This document shows positions 11,125-20,604 of a stretch of 64,000 bases of DNA, one piece after another; within the stretch, counting starts at the first letter, position 1, and each line of letters begins with the position of its first letter. Under the pieces are notes generated by a model. That model was not told the DNA's origin. It saw only the letters and a program-made list of their open reading frames with translations, and did not search any database. A program made the translations under genes and the position numbers. Source of the DNA: Caenibius tardaugens NBRC 16725 (GTDB taxonomy: Bacteria; Pseudomonadota; Alphaproteobacteria; Sphingomonadales; Sphingomonadaceae); the NCBI RefSeq assembly GCF_003860345.1, contig NZ_CP034179.1, positions 186,001 to 250,000 of the forward strand. The letters run 5' to 3'.

Positions 11125-11730
11125 TTACAGGCCGCGAATGTTCTTGTAATCGATTTCGGTCACCCGGCCGTAGCGCACCTTGCAGGTGAAGCTGCCCGCG
11201 TCATAACCACGATAGCGGTTGTTCCAGCCACGATAGTCGTTGTTCCAGCCCCGGCCATAAGCCCGGTCGCCAGAGCGCCAGTCGCGACCCATGTTGTTCA
11301 CCGCGATACGTCCCTTGACGGTATATCCGCCGTTGGTGCGCTTGATATCGCGAACATCGGTGACCTTGGCATTGCCATAGCTGTGCCGGGATGCATCGCG
11401 TTCAGCCGAACGGACACACATTTCCACCGCCTGCCGCGGATTGCCGCGACGGTTGTAATCGTCCCGATCGCGATAGCCATAACGCGAATAGTCATCGCGA
11501 TAACCATAGCGGTCATTATTGCGGTCGTAGTTGCGATCGTAGCCGCGGTCACGCGATGCGGATGAGGCAATCGCGGCGATACCACCGATAACCAGCGCAC
11601 CGGCGATGATTTCACCGGCACCAATGCCATCGCCGCGATCACGATCACGGGCCATGGCGGGCGAAGCAGACGTGACAGCCATCGCACCTGCGGCGACGGT
11701 CCCGATCAGAGCTTTGGACATGGTCTTCAT
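11125..11730 (-). CDS. Secreted Tyr/Asp/Arg-rich protein (paralogue 2)
   Basis: Function unknown; 201 residues. It has a signal peptide (MKTMSKALIG to about Ala-Met-Ala), a Gly/Ala hydrophobic stretch (IIAGALVIGGIAAIASS), a long segment of DRGYDRN/YGYRDD repeats, then a C-terminal domain with two Cys (VEMCVRSAER, FTCKVR) and several RGW/NNRY motifs. The order of parts matches the 10208-10975 protein. ATG 11730 follows AAAGGA with about 9 bases spacing; upstream in-frame starts run into the promoter region. Confidence 0.82.
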   Translation of the reverse strand: MKTMSKALIGTVAAGAMAVTSASPAMARDRDRGDGIGAGEIIAGALVIGGIAAIASSASRDRGYDRNYDRNNDRYGYRDDYSRYGYRDRDDYNRRGNPRQAVEMCVRSAERDASRHSYGNAKVTDVRDIKRTNGGYTVKGRIAVNNMGRDWRSGDRAYGRGWNNDYRGWNNRYRGYDAGSFTCKVRYGRVTEIDYKNIRGL

Positions 11731-11843
11731 CGCATTAATCCTTTTCAACGGTCGAGCCATACCCCCGACCATGGAACGGCTTCTAGCGAATCGCAGGTAT
11801 GGAAATGCTGAACCCGGTCGACAGCATCCGTTCATGAACCGGA

Positions 11844-14048
11844 TTATTTTTCTGAACGAACATCCAGACCCGTCCACCGGGCGAGGAACGCCAGCACATC
11901 GGCGCCTTCCGCGATCTGCTTGTCTGTCGGCTTGCCTGACCCGTGCCCGGCCCCGGTTTCGATGCGGATCAGATGTGGCTTGTTACCAATGGGCGCCGCC
12001 TGCAGGGCTGCTGCATATTTGAAGCTGTGGCCAGGCACCACGCGGTCATCCGTATCTGCGGTTGTCACAATGATCGCCGGGTAATCCACCCCCGCGCGAA
12101 TGTTGTGATAGGGGGAATAGGAACGCAGGATGGTGAAGTCTTCTTTCCGATCCGGATGGCCGTAATCATCCACCCAATATCGCCCCGCGGTCCAGCGGTC
12201 GAACCGCAACATATCCATTACGCCGACGGCCGCATGCACCGCATTGAACAAATCCGGGCGCTGATTCGTCACCGCCCCCATCAGCAGGCCACCGTTCGAC
12301 CGTCCTTCGATCGCCAGACCATCGGGCGAAGTAATCCCTTCCCGCTTCAAATATTCGCCAGCGGCAATAAAATCGTCGAAAACGTTCTGCTTGTTGGCCA
12401 GACGGCCCGCATCATGCCACGCCTTGCCATATTCGCCCCCACCACGAATGTTCGCCAGTGCGAAAGCCCCGCCCGCTTCCAGCCAGGCCATCCGCACGGC
12501 GGAAAATCCCGGGGTCACCGATACGTCGAAACCGCCATACCCATAAAGCATGGTCGGCACGGCCTTGCCCGCTTCTGCCACACTGCGTTTGCGCACCACG
12601 AACATCGGCACATTGGTGCCGTCCTTGGACGTGAAAAACCGTTGCTCCACCGCATAGGCATCCGGATCGAAAGTCAGCTTCGGCAAGGCGAAGGGTTGCA
12701 TCCGGCCTGTGGCCAGATCCATCCGATAGATTCCGGCAGGCCGGTTGAAACTGGCGAAACTGTAGAACGTCTCGGGATCGCCCGGCTTGCCGGTGAACCC
12801 GTTCGCAGTACCCAATCCGTTGAGCCGGATTTCATCCACCCGCGTGCCACCAAGTTCGAAGATCAGGGCCCGCGATGCGGCATCCTTGAGATAAGACACG
12901 ACAAGCCGATTACCCACCAGCGAAGCCGCATTGATCGTTTCCGGTGACTGACGCACCACTTCGTACCAGCGCGGGGCCCCCGCATCGAGATCGATCGCAA
13001 CAATCCGGAAACGCGGCGCATCCTCGTTGGTGGTAAACCACAGCACCCCACCGGTACCCTCGATCAGATTCCACGCGTTATCGAAGCCCGTGATCAAAGG
13101 CCGGGCGAACCAGCCCTTCTGCGCACGCTTCGCCAAATCGATGGCGTGCACTTCATATTTCGAATCGGTGCCGATCGCGCTTGTGATAACCGCCCAGCGC
13201 CCGTCATAAGTCACCTCTGCGGTATGGCTGCGCTCCTTGTGGTCAGGCGTTGCGAAGACGCGTTCATCCACACTCTGATCGGTGCCCAGACGATGGAAAT
13301 AGACCGCCTGATTGTAATTGAGCGCCTGAAAATCCTGCCCGCCTTCCGGTTCCGGAAAACGGGAATAGAGAAAGCCTTCTTCCCCCACCCAGGCCAGACT
13401 GGTGAACTTCGCCCAGCGCACGGTATCCGACAGGCGCTTGCCCGTCCGCACGTCGAGCACTTCCAGCCTGCGCCAATCACTGCCGTCTTCCTGCACGCTG
13501 TAAAGAACGTAGCGGCCATCAGGCGATGGCTTCCAGGCATCGAGTGCGCTTGTGCCATCCTTCGACCATTGCACCGGGTCCAGCAGCAACCGGGGCTTGC
13601 CATTCAGGCCCTTGCGCACGAACAACTGGGGCTGGTTCTGCAGCCCTTCGTTGCGTTCGTAGAAGTATTGCCCGCCAGCCTTCACCGGGATCGAAAACCG
13701 CTCATAATTCATGAGCTGGCCAATCTTTTCGGAAAACCACGCCCGGCCCGGCAGCGTCCTGAGATAGGCGTCGGTCACGACGTTTTCACGGGCAACCCAG
13801 TCGGCGACCTCGGGCGTATTACGAACATCGTTTTCCAGCCAGCGATAGGGATCGGCGATCGTCTCGCCAAAAAGCACGTCGTTCACATTATCGCGGCGGG
13901 TTTGTGGATAGGTGATGGCTGGGTTGGTCGCGGGCACAGGCGCGGCTCCGGCTGAAACGGGGTTGGCCATATCGGCAGCGATCGCCAACTGAACTGTAGC
14001 CAGCGAAAGAACGAGCGCACCGGCAACGGGGCGCGTGAGCGAGCGCAT
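11844..14048 (-). CDS. Exported prolyl oligopeptidase (S9A)
   Basis: Serine peptidase cutting after proline in short peptides. It has 734 residues with a signal peptide (about residues 1-26), so it is probably periplasmic. The N-terminal propeller begins at the RRDNVNDVLFGETIADPYRWLE signature. The C-terminal hydrolase domain has nucleophile Ser584 (GRSNGGLLM), the acid in TADTDDRV and the His in GAGHGSGKP. ATG 14048 was preferred to TTG 14060 because GGAG lies 6 bases upstream. It follows the rplQ terminator and is probably transcribed on its own. Confidence 0.93.
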   Translation of the reverse strand: MRSLTRPVAGALVLSLATVQLAIAADMANPVSAGAAPVPATNPAITYPQTRRDNVNDVLFGETIADPYRWLENDVRNTPEVADWVARENVVTDAYLRTLPGRAWFSEKIGQLMNYERFSIPVKAGGQYFYERNEGLQNQPQLFVRKGLNGKPRLLLDPVQWSKDGTSALDAWKPSPDGRYVLYSVQEDGSDWRRLEVLDVRTGKRLSDTVRWAKFTSLAWVGEEGFLYSRFPEPEGGQDFQALNYNQAVYFHRLGTDQSVDERVFATPDHKERSHTAEVTYDGRWAVITSAIGTDSKYEVHAIDLAKRAQKGWFARPLITGFDNAWNLIEGTGGVLWFTTNEDAPRFRIVAIDLDAGAPRWYEVVRQSPETINAASLVGNRLVVSYLKDAASRALIFELGGTRVDEIRLNGLGTANGFTGKPGDPETFYSFASFNRPAGIYRMDLATGRMQPFALPKLTFDPDAYAVEQRFFTSKDGTNVPMFVVRKRSVAEAGKAVPTMLYGYGGFDVSVTPGFSAVRMAWLEAGGAFALANIRGGGEYGKAWHDAGRLANKQNVFDDFIAAGEYLKREGITSPDGLAIEGRSNGGLLMGAVTNQRPDLFNAVHAAVGVMDMLRFDRWTAGRYWVDDYGHPDRKEDFTILRSYSPYHNIRAGVDYPAIIVTTADTDDRVVPGHSFKYAAALQAAPIGNKPHLIRIETGAGHGSGKPTDKQIAEGADVLAFLARWTGLDVRSEK

Positions 14049-14064
14049 ATCGAGCTCCAAATGA

Positions 14065-14103
14065 AAAGGGCGGTTGCGAAGCTAGCATCCGCAACCGCCC
14101 TTT
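14065..14103 (-). terminator. Intrinsic terminator of the ribosomal superoperon
   Basis: A 14-bp perfect stem (AAAGGGCGGTTGCG at 14065-14078, its complement at 14090-14103, 11-nt loop) reads on the minus strand as a GC-rich hairpin followed by TTTTC, 27 bases after rplQ. It closes the ribosomal gene block. Confidence 0.92.
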
Positions 14104-14129
14104 CAATGGGTCATCGAAGAGAAAACCGA

Positions 14130-14549
14130 TCAGGCGTCGGCAAGTTCTTCTTCGTTGGCAACCGGACCGCTGTCCTTGCCCTTGGCATCGACATCGCGGT
14201 CGACCAGTTCGATGATCGCGATCGGGGCAGCGTCCGAAGCGCGGATGCCAGCCTTGATCACGCGGGTGTAACCGCCTTCACGATCCTTGTAGCGCTCTGC
14301 CAGAACGTCGAACAGCTTCTGCTCCTGCGCGTCGTCCATCAACCGGCTGTGCGCCAGACGACGGTTCGACAGGCCGCCATGCTTGGCGAGCGAGATGAGC
14401 TTTTCAACGTAAGGACGCAGTTCCTTCGCCTTCGGCGTGGTGGTCAGGATCTGCTCGTGCTTGATCAGCGATGCGGCCAGGTTGCGCAGAAGAGCGGCGC
14501 GGTGGCCGGACTTACGCTGCAGCTTACGGCCAGCAATTTTATGACGCAT
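14130..14549 (-). CDS. rplQ: 50S ribosomal protein L17
   Basis: Large-subunit protein near the exit tunnel. It has 139 residues. The conserved start [17 protein letters not shown] and the [13 protein letters not shown] helix are clear. A short acidic C-terminal tail ([12 protein letters not shown]) goes beyond the core. It is the last gene of the alpha-operon segment, 117 bases after rpoA, and is followed by a strong terminator. Confidence 0.97.
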   Translation of the reverse strand: MRHKIAGRKLQRKSGHRAALLRNLAASLIKHEQILTTTPKAKELRPYVEKLISLAKHGGLSNRRLAHSRLMDDAQEQKLFDVLAERYKDREGGYTRVIKAGIRASDAAPIAIIELVDRDVDAKGKDSGPVANEEELADA

Positions 14550-14666
14550 GATTCACTTCCTTCGTTCGTAAGGGGCCCGTATCAGGTAGCCCGGTACCGG
14601 CTGTTTTCGGGGTCAGCCTGTATCCCCTGATGGTCCGCCCCGACCGAAGCCGGGGCGAGAGACCGA

Positions 14667-15722
14667 TTAACCGAGAAGTTCCTGTTCGAGCTTCTTGGCC
14701 ATTTCTTCGATATTTTCCGGCGGCCAGCCAGGGATATCCATACCCAAGCGCAGGCCCATCGAGGAAAGGACTTCCTTGATCTCGTTGAGCGACTTGCGGC
14801 CGAAACTCGGGGTGCGAAGCATTTCGGCTTCGGTCTTCTGAACCAGATCCCCGATGTAGATGATGTTGTCGTTCTTGAGGCAGTTCGCCGAACGCACCGA
14901 CAGTTCCAGTTCATCGACCTTCTTGAGAAGGTAACGGTTGAGCTGGTTCGCATCGCTTTCTTCCGGCTGGGCAGCCACGCCAATCATCGGCGACTGACCC
15001 TGCGGGATCGCGTCTTCGAAGTGGACGAACAGCGCCAGCTGATCCTGAAGAATGCGCGCAGCATAGGCCACGGCATCTTCCGGCGTCACGGTGCCATCGG
15101 TTTCGATGGTGAGCGAAAGCTTGTCGTAATCGAGTTCCTGACCCACGCGGGCGTTCTCGACCTTGTAGCTGACCTGGCGAACCGGCGAATAAAGCGAATC
15201 AACCGGAATCAGGCCAACCGGCGCATCGGCCGGGCGATTCTGCACAGCGGGAACGTAACCCTTGCCGGTGTCGGCGGTCAGTTCCATGTTCAGCGTCGCG
15301 CCTTCATCGAGATGGCAGATCACCAGATCCTTGTTCATCACCTCGATATCGCCGGAAACGGCAATATCACCCGCCTTCACTTCGGCCGGACCGGTCACGG
15401 AAAGCTGAAGGCGCTTGGCCCCTTCCCCTTCCATCTTCAACGCGATCTGCTTCACGTTGAGAACCATGTCGGTCACGTCTTCGCGAACGCCGGTCAGCGA
15501 CGAGAATTCGTGCAGCACGTTTTCGATCTTGATCGAAGTGATCGCCGCACCCTGCAGCGACGAAAGCAAAACGCGACGCAGCGCGTTGCCGAGCGTCAGA
15601 CCAAATCCACGCTCCAGAGGTTCCGCGACGAACGTCGCCTTGCGCTTGCCGTCACCGCCGGGCTTGATATCGAGGCTGTTGGGCTTCTTCAGTTCCTGCC
15701 AGTTCTTGATATTGACGGACAT
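14667..15722 (-). CDS. rpoA: RNA polymerase alpha subunit
   Basis: Assembles the polymerase core and contacts promoters and activators. It has 351 residues. The N-terminal dimerisation domain holds [20 protein letters not shown] and the C-terminal domain holds [16 protein letters not shown] with [21 protein letters not shown], the DNA/activator-binding surface. The order rpsK-rpoA-rplQ is canonical, but rpsD, which sits here in enterobacteria, is absent as is usual for alphaproteobacteria. The 111-base leader upstream can fold into nested inverted repeats. Confidence 0.98.
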   Translation of the reverse strand: MSVNIKNWQELKKPNSLDIKPGGDGKRKATFVAEPLERGFGLTLGNALRRVLLSSLQGAAITSIKIENVLHEFSSLTGVREDVTDMVLNVKQIALKMEGEGAKRLQLSVTGPAEVKAGDIAVSGDIEVMNKDLVICHLDEGATLNMELTADTGKGYVPAVQNRPADAPVGLIPVDSLYSPVRQVSYKVENARVGQELDYDKLSLTIETDGTVTPEDAVAYAARILQDQLALFVHFEDAIPQGQSPMIGVAAQPEESDANQLNRYLLKKVDELELSVRSANCLKNDNIIYIGDLVQKTEAEMLRTPSFGRKSLNEIKEVLSSMGLRLGMDIPGWPPENIEEMAKKLEQELLG

Positions 15723-15742
15723 GTAATTCCCCTAGGGTTTTA

Positions 15743-15823
15743 TCTGGCGGGAACGGCCGCTGGACGCCTTTGAGAGCGCACCGCGGCCGATCCGAAGGAT
15801 GGCGACCTCGTCAGGCCGCCAGA
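15743..15823 (-). promoter_or_regulatory. Nested inverted repeats in the rpsK-rpoA gap
   Basis: Two nested perfect pairings occupy the gap: TCTGGCGG (15743-15750) with CCGCCAGA (15816-15823), and inside it CGGCCGC (15754-15760) with GCGGCCG (15783-15789). Together they place most of the rpoA 5' region in one long stem-loop. A translational control or processing site is possible; no experimental analogue is known to me. Confidence 0.5.
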
Positions 15824-15833
15824 CAGGTTCAAA

Positions 15834-16223
15834 TCAGACGCGGCGACGCTTGGAAGGCCTCACGCCATTGTGCGGGATCGGGGTCACATCACGGATCGAG
15901 GTGATGGTGAAACCGACCGCCTGGAGAGCGCGCAGTGCGCTTTCGCGACCCGAACCAGGGCCCTTCACTTCCACTTCAAGTGTGCGCACGCCATGTTCCG
16001 CTGCCTTCTTGCCGGCGTCGTCTGCAGCAACCTGCGCGGCATAAGGGGTGGATTTGCGGCTACCCTTGAAGCCCATCATGCCTGCGCTGGACCAGCTGAT
16101 CGCATTGCCCTGTGCATCCGTGATGGTGATCATGGTGTTGTTGAAGCTTGCGTTGACGTGCGCAACGCCGCTGGTGATATTCTTACGCTCGCGGCGCCGA
16201 ATACGCTGTGGTTCGCGTGCCAT
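15834..16223 (-). CDS. rpsK: 30S ribosomal protein S11
   Basis: Platform protein of the small subunit, near the Shine-Dalgarno helix. It has 129 residues, with conserved [22 protein letters not shown] and the basic C-terminus [15 protein letters not shown]. It follows rpsM by 56 bases and precedes rpoA. Confidence 0.98.
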   Translation of the reverse strand: MAREPQRIRRRERKNITSGVAHVNASFNNTMITITDAQGNAISWSSAGMMGFKGSRKSTPYAAQVAADDAGKKAAEHGVRTLEVEVKGPGSGRESALRALQAVGFTITSIRDVTPIPHNGVRPSKRRRV

Positions 16224-16279
16224 ATTTCGTGTCCTGTCCTCAGTAGGGAAGAAAAGCGGTTCCGGTTACCCGGCCCGAC

Positions 16280-16648
16280 TTACTTCTTCTTGCCAGCGAT
16301 CGGCTTGGCCTTGCCCTTGCGGGTGCGGGCGTTGGTGTGGGTGCGCTGACCGCGAACGGGCAGGCCCTTACGATGACGCAGGCCGCGATAGCATGCGAGG
16401 TCCATAAGACGCTTGATGTTCATCGCAGTTTCGCGACGAAGGTCACCTTCAACGGTAAATTCCGCATCGATCGCTTCACGGATCTGAAGCACTTCAGCGT
16501 CGGAAAGATCCTGAACGCGCCGAGCGTGATCAATACCCAGCTTGTCAGCGATATCCTTCGCCGATTTCGGGCCGATACCATGAATGTAGGTGAGCGCGAT
16601 AATCACGCGCTTGTTGGTGGGGATATTTACCCCGGCAATACGAGCCAC
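16280..16648 (-). CDS. rpsM: 30S ribosomal protein S13
   Basis: Small-subunit head protein contacting the P-site tRNA and the large-subunit bridge. It has 122 residues, starting [15 protein letters not shown], with the [13 protein letters not shown] helix-hairpin-helix and a Lys/Arg-rich tail ([13 protein letters not shown]). A 299-base gap with a strong hairpin separates it from adk, so a separate promoter for rpsM-rpsK-rpoA-rplQ is likely. rpmJ, often found here in other bacteria, is absent. Confidence 0.98.
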   Translation of the reverse strand: MARIAGVNIPTNKRVIIALTYIHGIGPKSAKDIADKLGIDHARRVQDLSDAEVLQIREAIDAEFTVEGDLRRETAMNIKRLMDLACYRGLRHRKGLPVRGQRTHTNARTRKGKAKPIAGKKK

Positions 16649-16871
16649 TTAATTCTCCTGCTCCACAGGAGGCGGCGACATCCCATCACGGGAAAGCCGC
16701 AACCGCCTATCTCAACGCTTGCACACTGCGACATTATCCGAATGGCCAGAATGACAATGACCGGAGGCATGCACCAGGCAACGGCCAACCGGAATCATCC
16801 GAACTGTCGAGTGAATGGGCCGCTTACGGCGATTCGTCCAGAAGGTCAACATCGGACTTCAGACGCAATGG

Positions 16872-16896
16872 GGTGCCGCACAACCTGTGCGGCACC
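16872..16896. terminator. 11-bp hairpin between adk and rpsM
   Basis: A perfect stem (GGTGCCGCACA / TGTGCGGCACC, loop ACC) lies 52 bases past the adk stop within a 299-base gene-free gap. No T-run follows on either strand, so pausing, RNA end protection or Rho-assisted termination is as likely as intrinsic termination. Nothing else in the gap looks coding. Confidence 0.6.
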
Positions 16897-16947
16897 GTCA
16901 TAAAGGGACTATAACAAACGGACGCGCAAGCGTCAAAAATCGCGAGA

Positions 16948-17595
16948 CTAACCCTTTAGGATCGACTCGATTTGAGCGGTCACATCGTCCATCTGCGCCA
17001 TGCCGTCCACGCGCGAGACAATTCCGCGCTGTTCGTAGAACGGCAGGATCGGCGCGGTCTTCGCGCGGTATTCCGCCATACGCGTGCGGACGGTTTCCTC
17101 GTTGTCATCCGGCCGCCGCTTGAACTCTGTCGAACCGCACTTGTCACACACACCCGGCGTGACTGGCTGTTCGAACGTGTCGTGATAGCCCTTGCCACAC
17201 TGCGCACAGGTGAAACGCCCGGTAATACGCTCGACCAGCGCATCCTCGTTCACGTCAAGCTCGATCACATGGTCAAGCTTGCGCCCGTGGCTCGCAAGAA
17301 GGGAATCCAGCGACACGGCTTGCGCTTCGGTGCGGGGGTAACCGTCAAAAATGACGCCAGTGCCCTCGCCCATCGCGGCAAGTTCATCGGAAATCAGCGC
17401 GGAGACGATTTCGTCCGAAACCAGTTCGCCCGCTTCCATCACCGCCTTTGCCTGCAGCCCCACGGCGGTCCCGGCCTTGACTGCCGCGCGCAGCATGTCG
17501 CCTGTCGAAAGCTGACGCATACCGAAACGCTCAACAAGCCGTTGCGCCTGGGTGCCCTTCCCTGCCCCCGGCGGTCCCAGAAGAATAATATTCAC
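16948..17595 (-). CDS. adk: Adenylate kinase, zinc-LID type
   Basis: Equilibrates ATP + AMP with 2 ADP in the cytoplasm. It has 215 residues. The P-loop GPPGAGKGTQ (7-16) is at the N-terminus. The long LID carries four cysteines in two CxxC pairs (FTCAQCG, CDKCGS), the structural zinc site typical of this group and missing in E. coli Adk. It is 34 bases after secY, the usual secY-adk pairing inside the spc operon. Confidence 0.98.
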   Translation of the reverse strand: MNIILLGPPGAGKGTQAQRLVERFGMRQLSTGDMLRAAVKAGTAVGLQAKAVMEAGELVSDEIVSALISDELAAMGEGTGVIFDGYPRTEAQAVSLDSLLASHGRKLDHVIELDVNEDALVERITGRFTCAQCGKGYHDTFEQPVTPGVCDKCGSTEFKRRPDDNEETVRTRMAEYRAKTAPILPFYEQRGIVSRVDGMAQMDDVTAQIESILKG

Positions 17596-17629
17596 GTGGG
17601 TCTCCCTGTTTGAGTTTCCCCAAGCGGGC

Positions 17630-18994
17630 TCAGCGAAGCCGGCCCTTGAGTTTGGCTTTCTTGATCAGATCGCCGTACTGATGCGCGAGCAGATGCGACT
17701 GGATCTGGGTAATCGTATCGACCGTGACGTTCACCACGATCAGCAGGCTCGTGCCACCGAAGAACAGGGCAACCCCCGTCTCCGCCAGCAGAAACTCCGG
17801 CGCTACGCAGACCAGTGTCAGATAGATCGCACCGATCACGGTGATCCGGGTCAGCACGTAATCCAGATAGTTCGCGGTGTTCTTGCCCGGGCGAATACCT
17901 GGAATGAAACCACCGTTCTTCTTCAGGTTCTCCGCCGTTTCCTCAGGATTGAAGACAACCGCGGTGTAGAAGAATGTAAAGAACACGATGCCCAGCGCGT
18001 ACAGCGTCATGTAGAGCGGCTGCCCATGCTGGAGATACTGATTCATCGTCACGACGATGCTGCCCATCGTGGATTCGGGATTGACCGAATTGCCTGCAAA
18101 CTGGCTGATCGTCAGCGGCAGCAGAAGCAGCGAGCTCGCAAAGATCGGCGGGATCACGCCGGCGGTGTTGAGCTTCAGCGGCAGGTGCGAACGATCGGCC
18201 TGCATCATGCCGCGTTGGCTGGCGCGCTTGGGATACTGGATCAGCAGACGCCGCTGCGCCCGTTCCATGAACGAGATGATCAAAATGAGGCTGACGATCA
18301 TGAGAATCATCGCGACAATAGTGAAGCTGCCGGTCGCACCCGAGCTGTACTGGCCCATAAGATTGGACGTAAACGTCGGGAACTGGGCGACAATGCCCGC
18401 CATAATGATCAGCGAAACGCCATTGCCGATACCACGGCTGGTGATCTGTTCGCCCAGCCACAGCAGGAACATGGTGCCGCCGACAAGGCTGATCACCGCG
18501 CCGATACGGAACATATAGCCCGGATCGACAACCGCCTGCATCCCGCTCTGCGCGCCATAGGCTTCGAGACCGGTGGCAATGAACCACCCCTGCACGATCG
18601 TGAGAAACACCGCGCCATAACGCGTGTACTGGTTGAGCTTCTTGCGCCCGCTTTCGCCTTCTTTCTTCAGCGCCATAAGCGCCGGATGAAGCGAAGCGGC
18701 AAGCTGCACCACGATGGAAGCGGTGATATAGGGCATGACGCCGAGCGCAATGAGACTCATGCGCTCAAGGCTGCCGCCCGAGAATGTATTGAAAATATCG
18801 AGAATGCCGCCGCGCGTCTGCGCGTAGAGGTCCTGAAGGATCAGCGGATTGACGCCCGGCAAAGGCACGAAGCTGAGAAAGCGGAATACAATCAGAGCGC
18901 CGATCGTAAACCAGATACGCTTCTTGAGTTCCGTCGCCTTGGAGAAGTTGGCGAGACTGAGATTGCTCGCAAGATTGTCGGCGCGTGATGCCAT
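17630..18994 (-). CDS. secY: Preprotein translocase subunit SecY
   Basis: Channel-forming subunit of the SecYEG translocon. It has 454 residues with ten hydrophobic segments; the N-terminal KRIWFTIGALIVFRFLSFVPLPG and the cytoplasmic loop around GESGRKKLNQYTRYGAV are typical. It follows rplO by 117 bases. A hairpin with 8-bp arms (19068-19075 / 19090-19097) lies in that gap. Confidence 0.98.
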   Translation of the reverse strand: MASRADNLASNLSLANFSKATELKKRIWFTIGALIVFRFLSFVPLPGVNPLILQDLYAQTRGGILDIFNTFSGGSLERMSLIALGVMPYITASIVVQLAASLHPALMALKKEGESGRKKLNQYTRYGAVFLTIVQGWFIATGLEAYGAQSGMQAVVDPGYMFRIGAVISLVGGTMFLLWLGEQITSRGIGNGVSLIIMAGIVAQFPTFTSNLMGQYSSGATGSFTIVAMILMIVSLILIISFMERAQRRLLIQYPKRASQRGMMQADRSHLPLKLNTAGVIPPIFASSLLLLPLTISQFAGNSVNPESTMGSIVVTMNQYLQHGQPLYMTLYALGIVFFTFFYTAVVFNPEETAENLKKNGGFIPGIRPGKNTANYLDYVLTRITVIGAIYLTLVCVAPEFLLAETGVALFFGGTSLLIVVNVTVDTITQIQSHLLAHQYGDLIKKAKLKGRLR

Positions 18995-19111
18995 GGGACC
19001 AATGTACCTTGTCTGGGCCGCCAGCCTGAAACCGGGCTACCCTCGTGAGTGCCCGCCCATATAGCGACCAGGCGGAGATTTCATAACCCCCGCCTGGCGC
19101 AATTTCCCGAA

Positions 19112-19603
19112 TTATTCGGCTGCGTCAGCCTTGGCTGCTTTCGCCGGCACCGTCACTTCGACTGCACCGCCAGCCTTTTCGACCGCGGCAACCGCGCCCT
19201 TCGAAGCACCGGCAACCTTGAACTGCACCTTGGCGGTCAGTTCGCCCTTGCCGAGCAGACGCACGCCATCCTTGCCGCCGCGGGCAAGACCAGCTGCCTG
19301 CAGCGCAGCGTGATCGACAACCTGCTTCACGTCGATCTTCCCGGCATCGATGAACTTCTGGATCAGACCCAGATTCACTTCTGCGTAGTCCTTCGCGAAG
19401 ATGTTGTTGAAGCCGCGCTTCGGAATGCGCATGTGCAGCGGCATCTGACCGCCTTCGAAGCCGTTGATCGAAACGCCCGAGCGTGCCTTGGCACCCTTCT
19501 GACCACGACCACCGGTCTTGCCCTTGCCCGAACCGATACCACGGCCAATGCGCATACGACCTTTACGGGCACCTGCGTTATCACGGATTTCATTGAGTTT
19601 CAT
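19112..19603 (-). CDS. rplO: 50S ribosomal protein L15
   Basis: Central large-subunit assembly protein. It has 163 residues with the Gly/Lys-rich N-terminus [20 protein letters not shown] and the [18 protein letters not shown] motif. An Ala-rich C-terminal tail (about 150-163) extends slightly beyond the E. coli length. It starts 87 bases after rpmD, behind a terminator-like hairpin. Confidence 0.98.
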   Translation of the reverse strand: MKLNEIRDNAGARKGRMRIGRGIGSGKGKTGGRGQKGAKARSGVSINGFEGGQMPLHMRIPKRGFNNIFAKDYAEVNLGLIQKFIDAGKIDVKQVVDHAALQAAGLARGGKDGVRLLGKGELTAKVQFKVAGASKGAVAAVEKAGGAVEVTVPAKAAKADAAE

Positions 19604-19635
19604 AATTATGCACTCGCTTTCGCTTTGTTCGCGCC

Positions 19636-19673
19636 AAAAATAGAGAAGGCCCGGTACTCGCCCGGGCCTTCTC
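19636..19673 (-). terminator. Terminator-like hairpin inside the spc operon (rpmD/rplO)
   Basis: A perfect 12-bp stem (GAGAAGGCCCGG at 19643-19654, its complement at 19662-19673, 7-nt loop) is followed on the minus strand by TATTTTTG. This is the form of an intrinsic terminator, yet it lies between rpmD and rplO, which should be co-transcribed. It suggests attenuation of rplO-secY-adk. Confidence 0.75.
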
Positions 19674-19690
19674 CGTCAACCTTGTGAGGC

Positions 19691-19867
19691 TCAGTCGACC
19701 ACAGCCACCATATGCGGCAGCTTGGCGATCGCACCACGCACTTCCGGAGTGTCCTCGATCTCAACGACCTTGTGCATTTTGCCAAGGCCCAGACCGATCA
19801 GAATCTGCTTCTGCTTTTCCGGACGACGGATCGGCGAACCGATCTGCTTGATCTTGATCTTCGCCAT
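19691..19867 (-). CDS. rpmD: 50S ribosomal protein L30
   Basis: Small large-subunit protein of 58 residues. Read directly from the sequence: it starts [19 protein letters not shown], contains [19 protein letters not shown] and ends PHMVAVVD. It sits in its canonical place, 6 bases after rpsE and before rplO. Confidence 0.97.
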   Translation of the reverse strand: MAKIKIKQIGSPIRRPEKQKQILIGLGLGKMHKVVEIEDTPEVRGAIAKLPHMVAVVD

Positions 19868-19873
19868 GTTCGA

Positions 19874-20602
19874 TTACTCCACGATGGCCGCAGCGTCGGC
19901 TTCCGCCTCGGCTTCGCTCGCACCACCACGGCCGAGAAGGTCTGCAACCTTCTTGCCGCGACGCTGTGCCACCGACTTCGGCGAAGTCTGGTTGGTCAGC
20001 GCGTCAAAGGTGGCGCGGATCATGTTGTAGGGGTTCGACGTACCGACCGACTTGGTCACCACGTCGGCCACGCCCAAGCTTTCGAAGACAGCGCGCATCG
20101 GACCACCGGCGATGATACCCGTACCGGCCGGAGCCGAACGGACATTCACCTTGCCCGCGCCATAACGGCCCTTGCCGTCATGATGCAGCGTGCGGCCTTC
20201 CTTGAGCGGAACGCGGACCATCTTCTTCTTGGCGGAAGCAGTTGCCTTGGTGATGGCTTCCGGCACTTCGCGTGCCTTGCCATGACCGAAGCCAACGCGG
20301 CCCGAGCCGTCGCCCACAACCACCAGTGCCGCGAAACCGAAGCGCTTACCGCCCTTCACTGTTTTCGAGACACGGTTGATGTGAACGAGCTTTTCGATCA
20401 GCTCTTCACCTTCTTCTTCCTGGTTGCGACCGCGACGATCGTCACGTCCGCGACCACGGCCACGGCCTTCACCGCGTTCGCCGCCACGGCCGCGACCACG
20501 GCCACGACCTTCACGCTGCTGACCACCGGTATCGGCTTCTGCCGCTTCGGGAGCCGCAGTTTCGACCACGGGGGTTTCTTGGTTGTTGTTCTCGTCAGCC
20601 AT
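19874..20602 (-). CDS. rpsE: 30S ribosomal protein S5 with an RG-rich N-terminal extension
   Basis: Accuracy and mRNA-entry protein of the small subunit. The core (from about residue 65, [20 protein letters not shown]) is canonical. In front of it lie about 30 acidic residues and then about 35 residues of RGRG/RGG repeats, giving 242 residues against about 167 in E. coli. A short Ala/Glu tail ends the protein. ATG 20602 is preferred (8 bases after GGAG); ATG 20605 overlaps the rplR stop and is also possible. Confidence 0.97.
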   Translation of the reverse strand: MADENNNQETPVVETAAPEAAEADTGGQQREGRGRGRGRGGERGEGRGRGRGRDDRRGRNQEEEGEELIEKLVHINRVSKTVKGGKRFGFAALVVVGDGSGRVGFGHGKAREVPEAITKATASAKKKMVRVPLKEGRTLHHDGKGRYGAGKVNVRSAPAGTGIIAGGPMRAVFESLGVADVVTKSVGTSNPYNMIRATFDALTNQTSPKSVAQRRGKKVADLLGRGGASEAEAEADAAAIVE

Positions 20603-20604
20603 CA

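Noticed and set aside
17552-18988. 478-codon plus-strand frame opposite secY
   Set aside because: His/Arg/Gln-rich mirror of hydrophobic SecY codons; no start signal.
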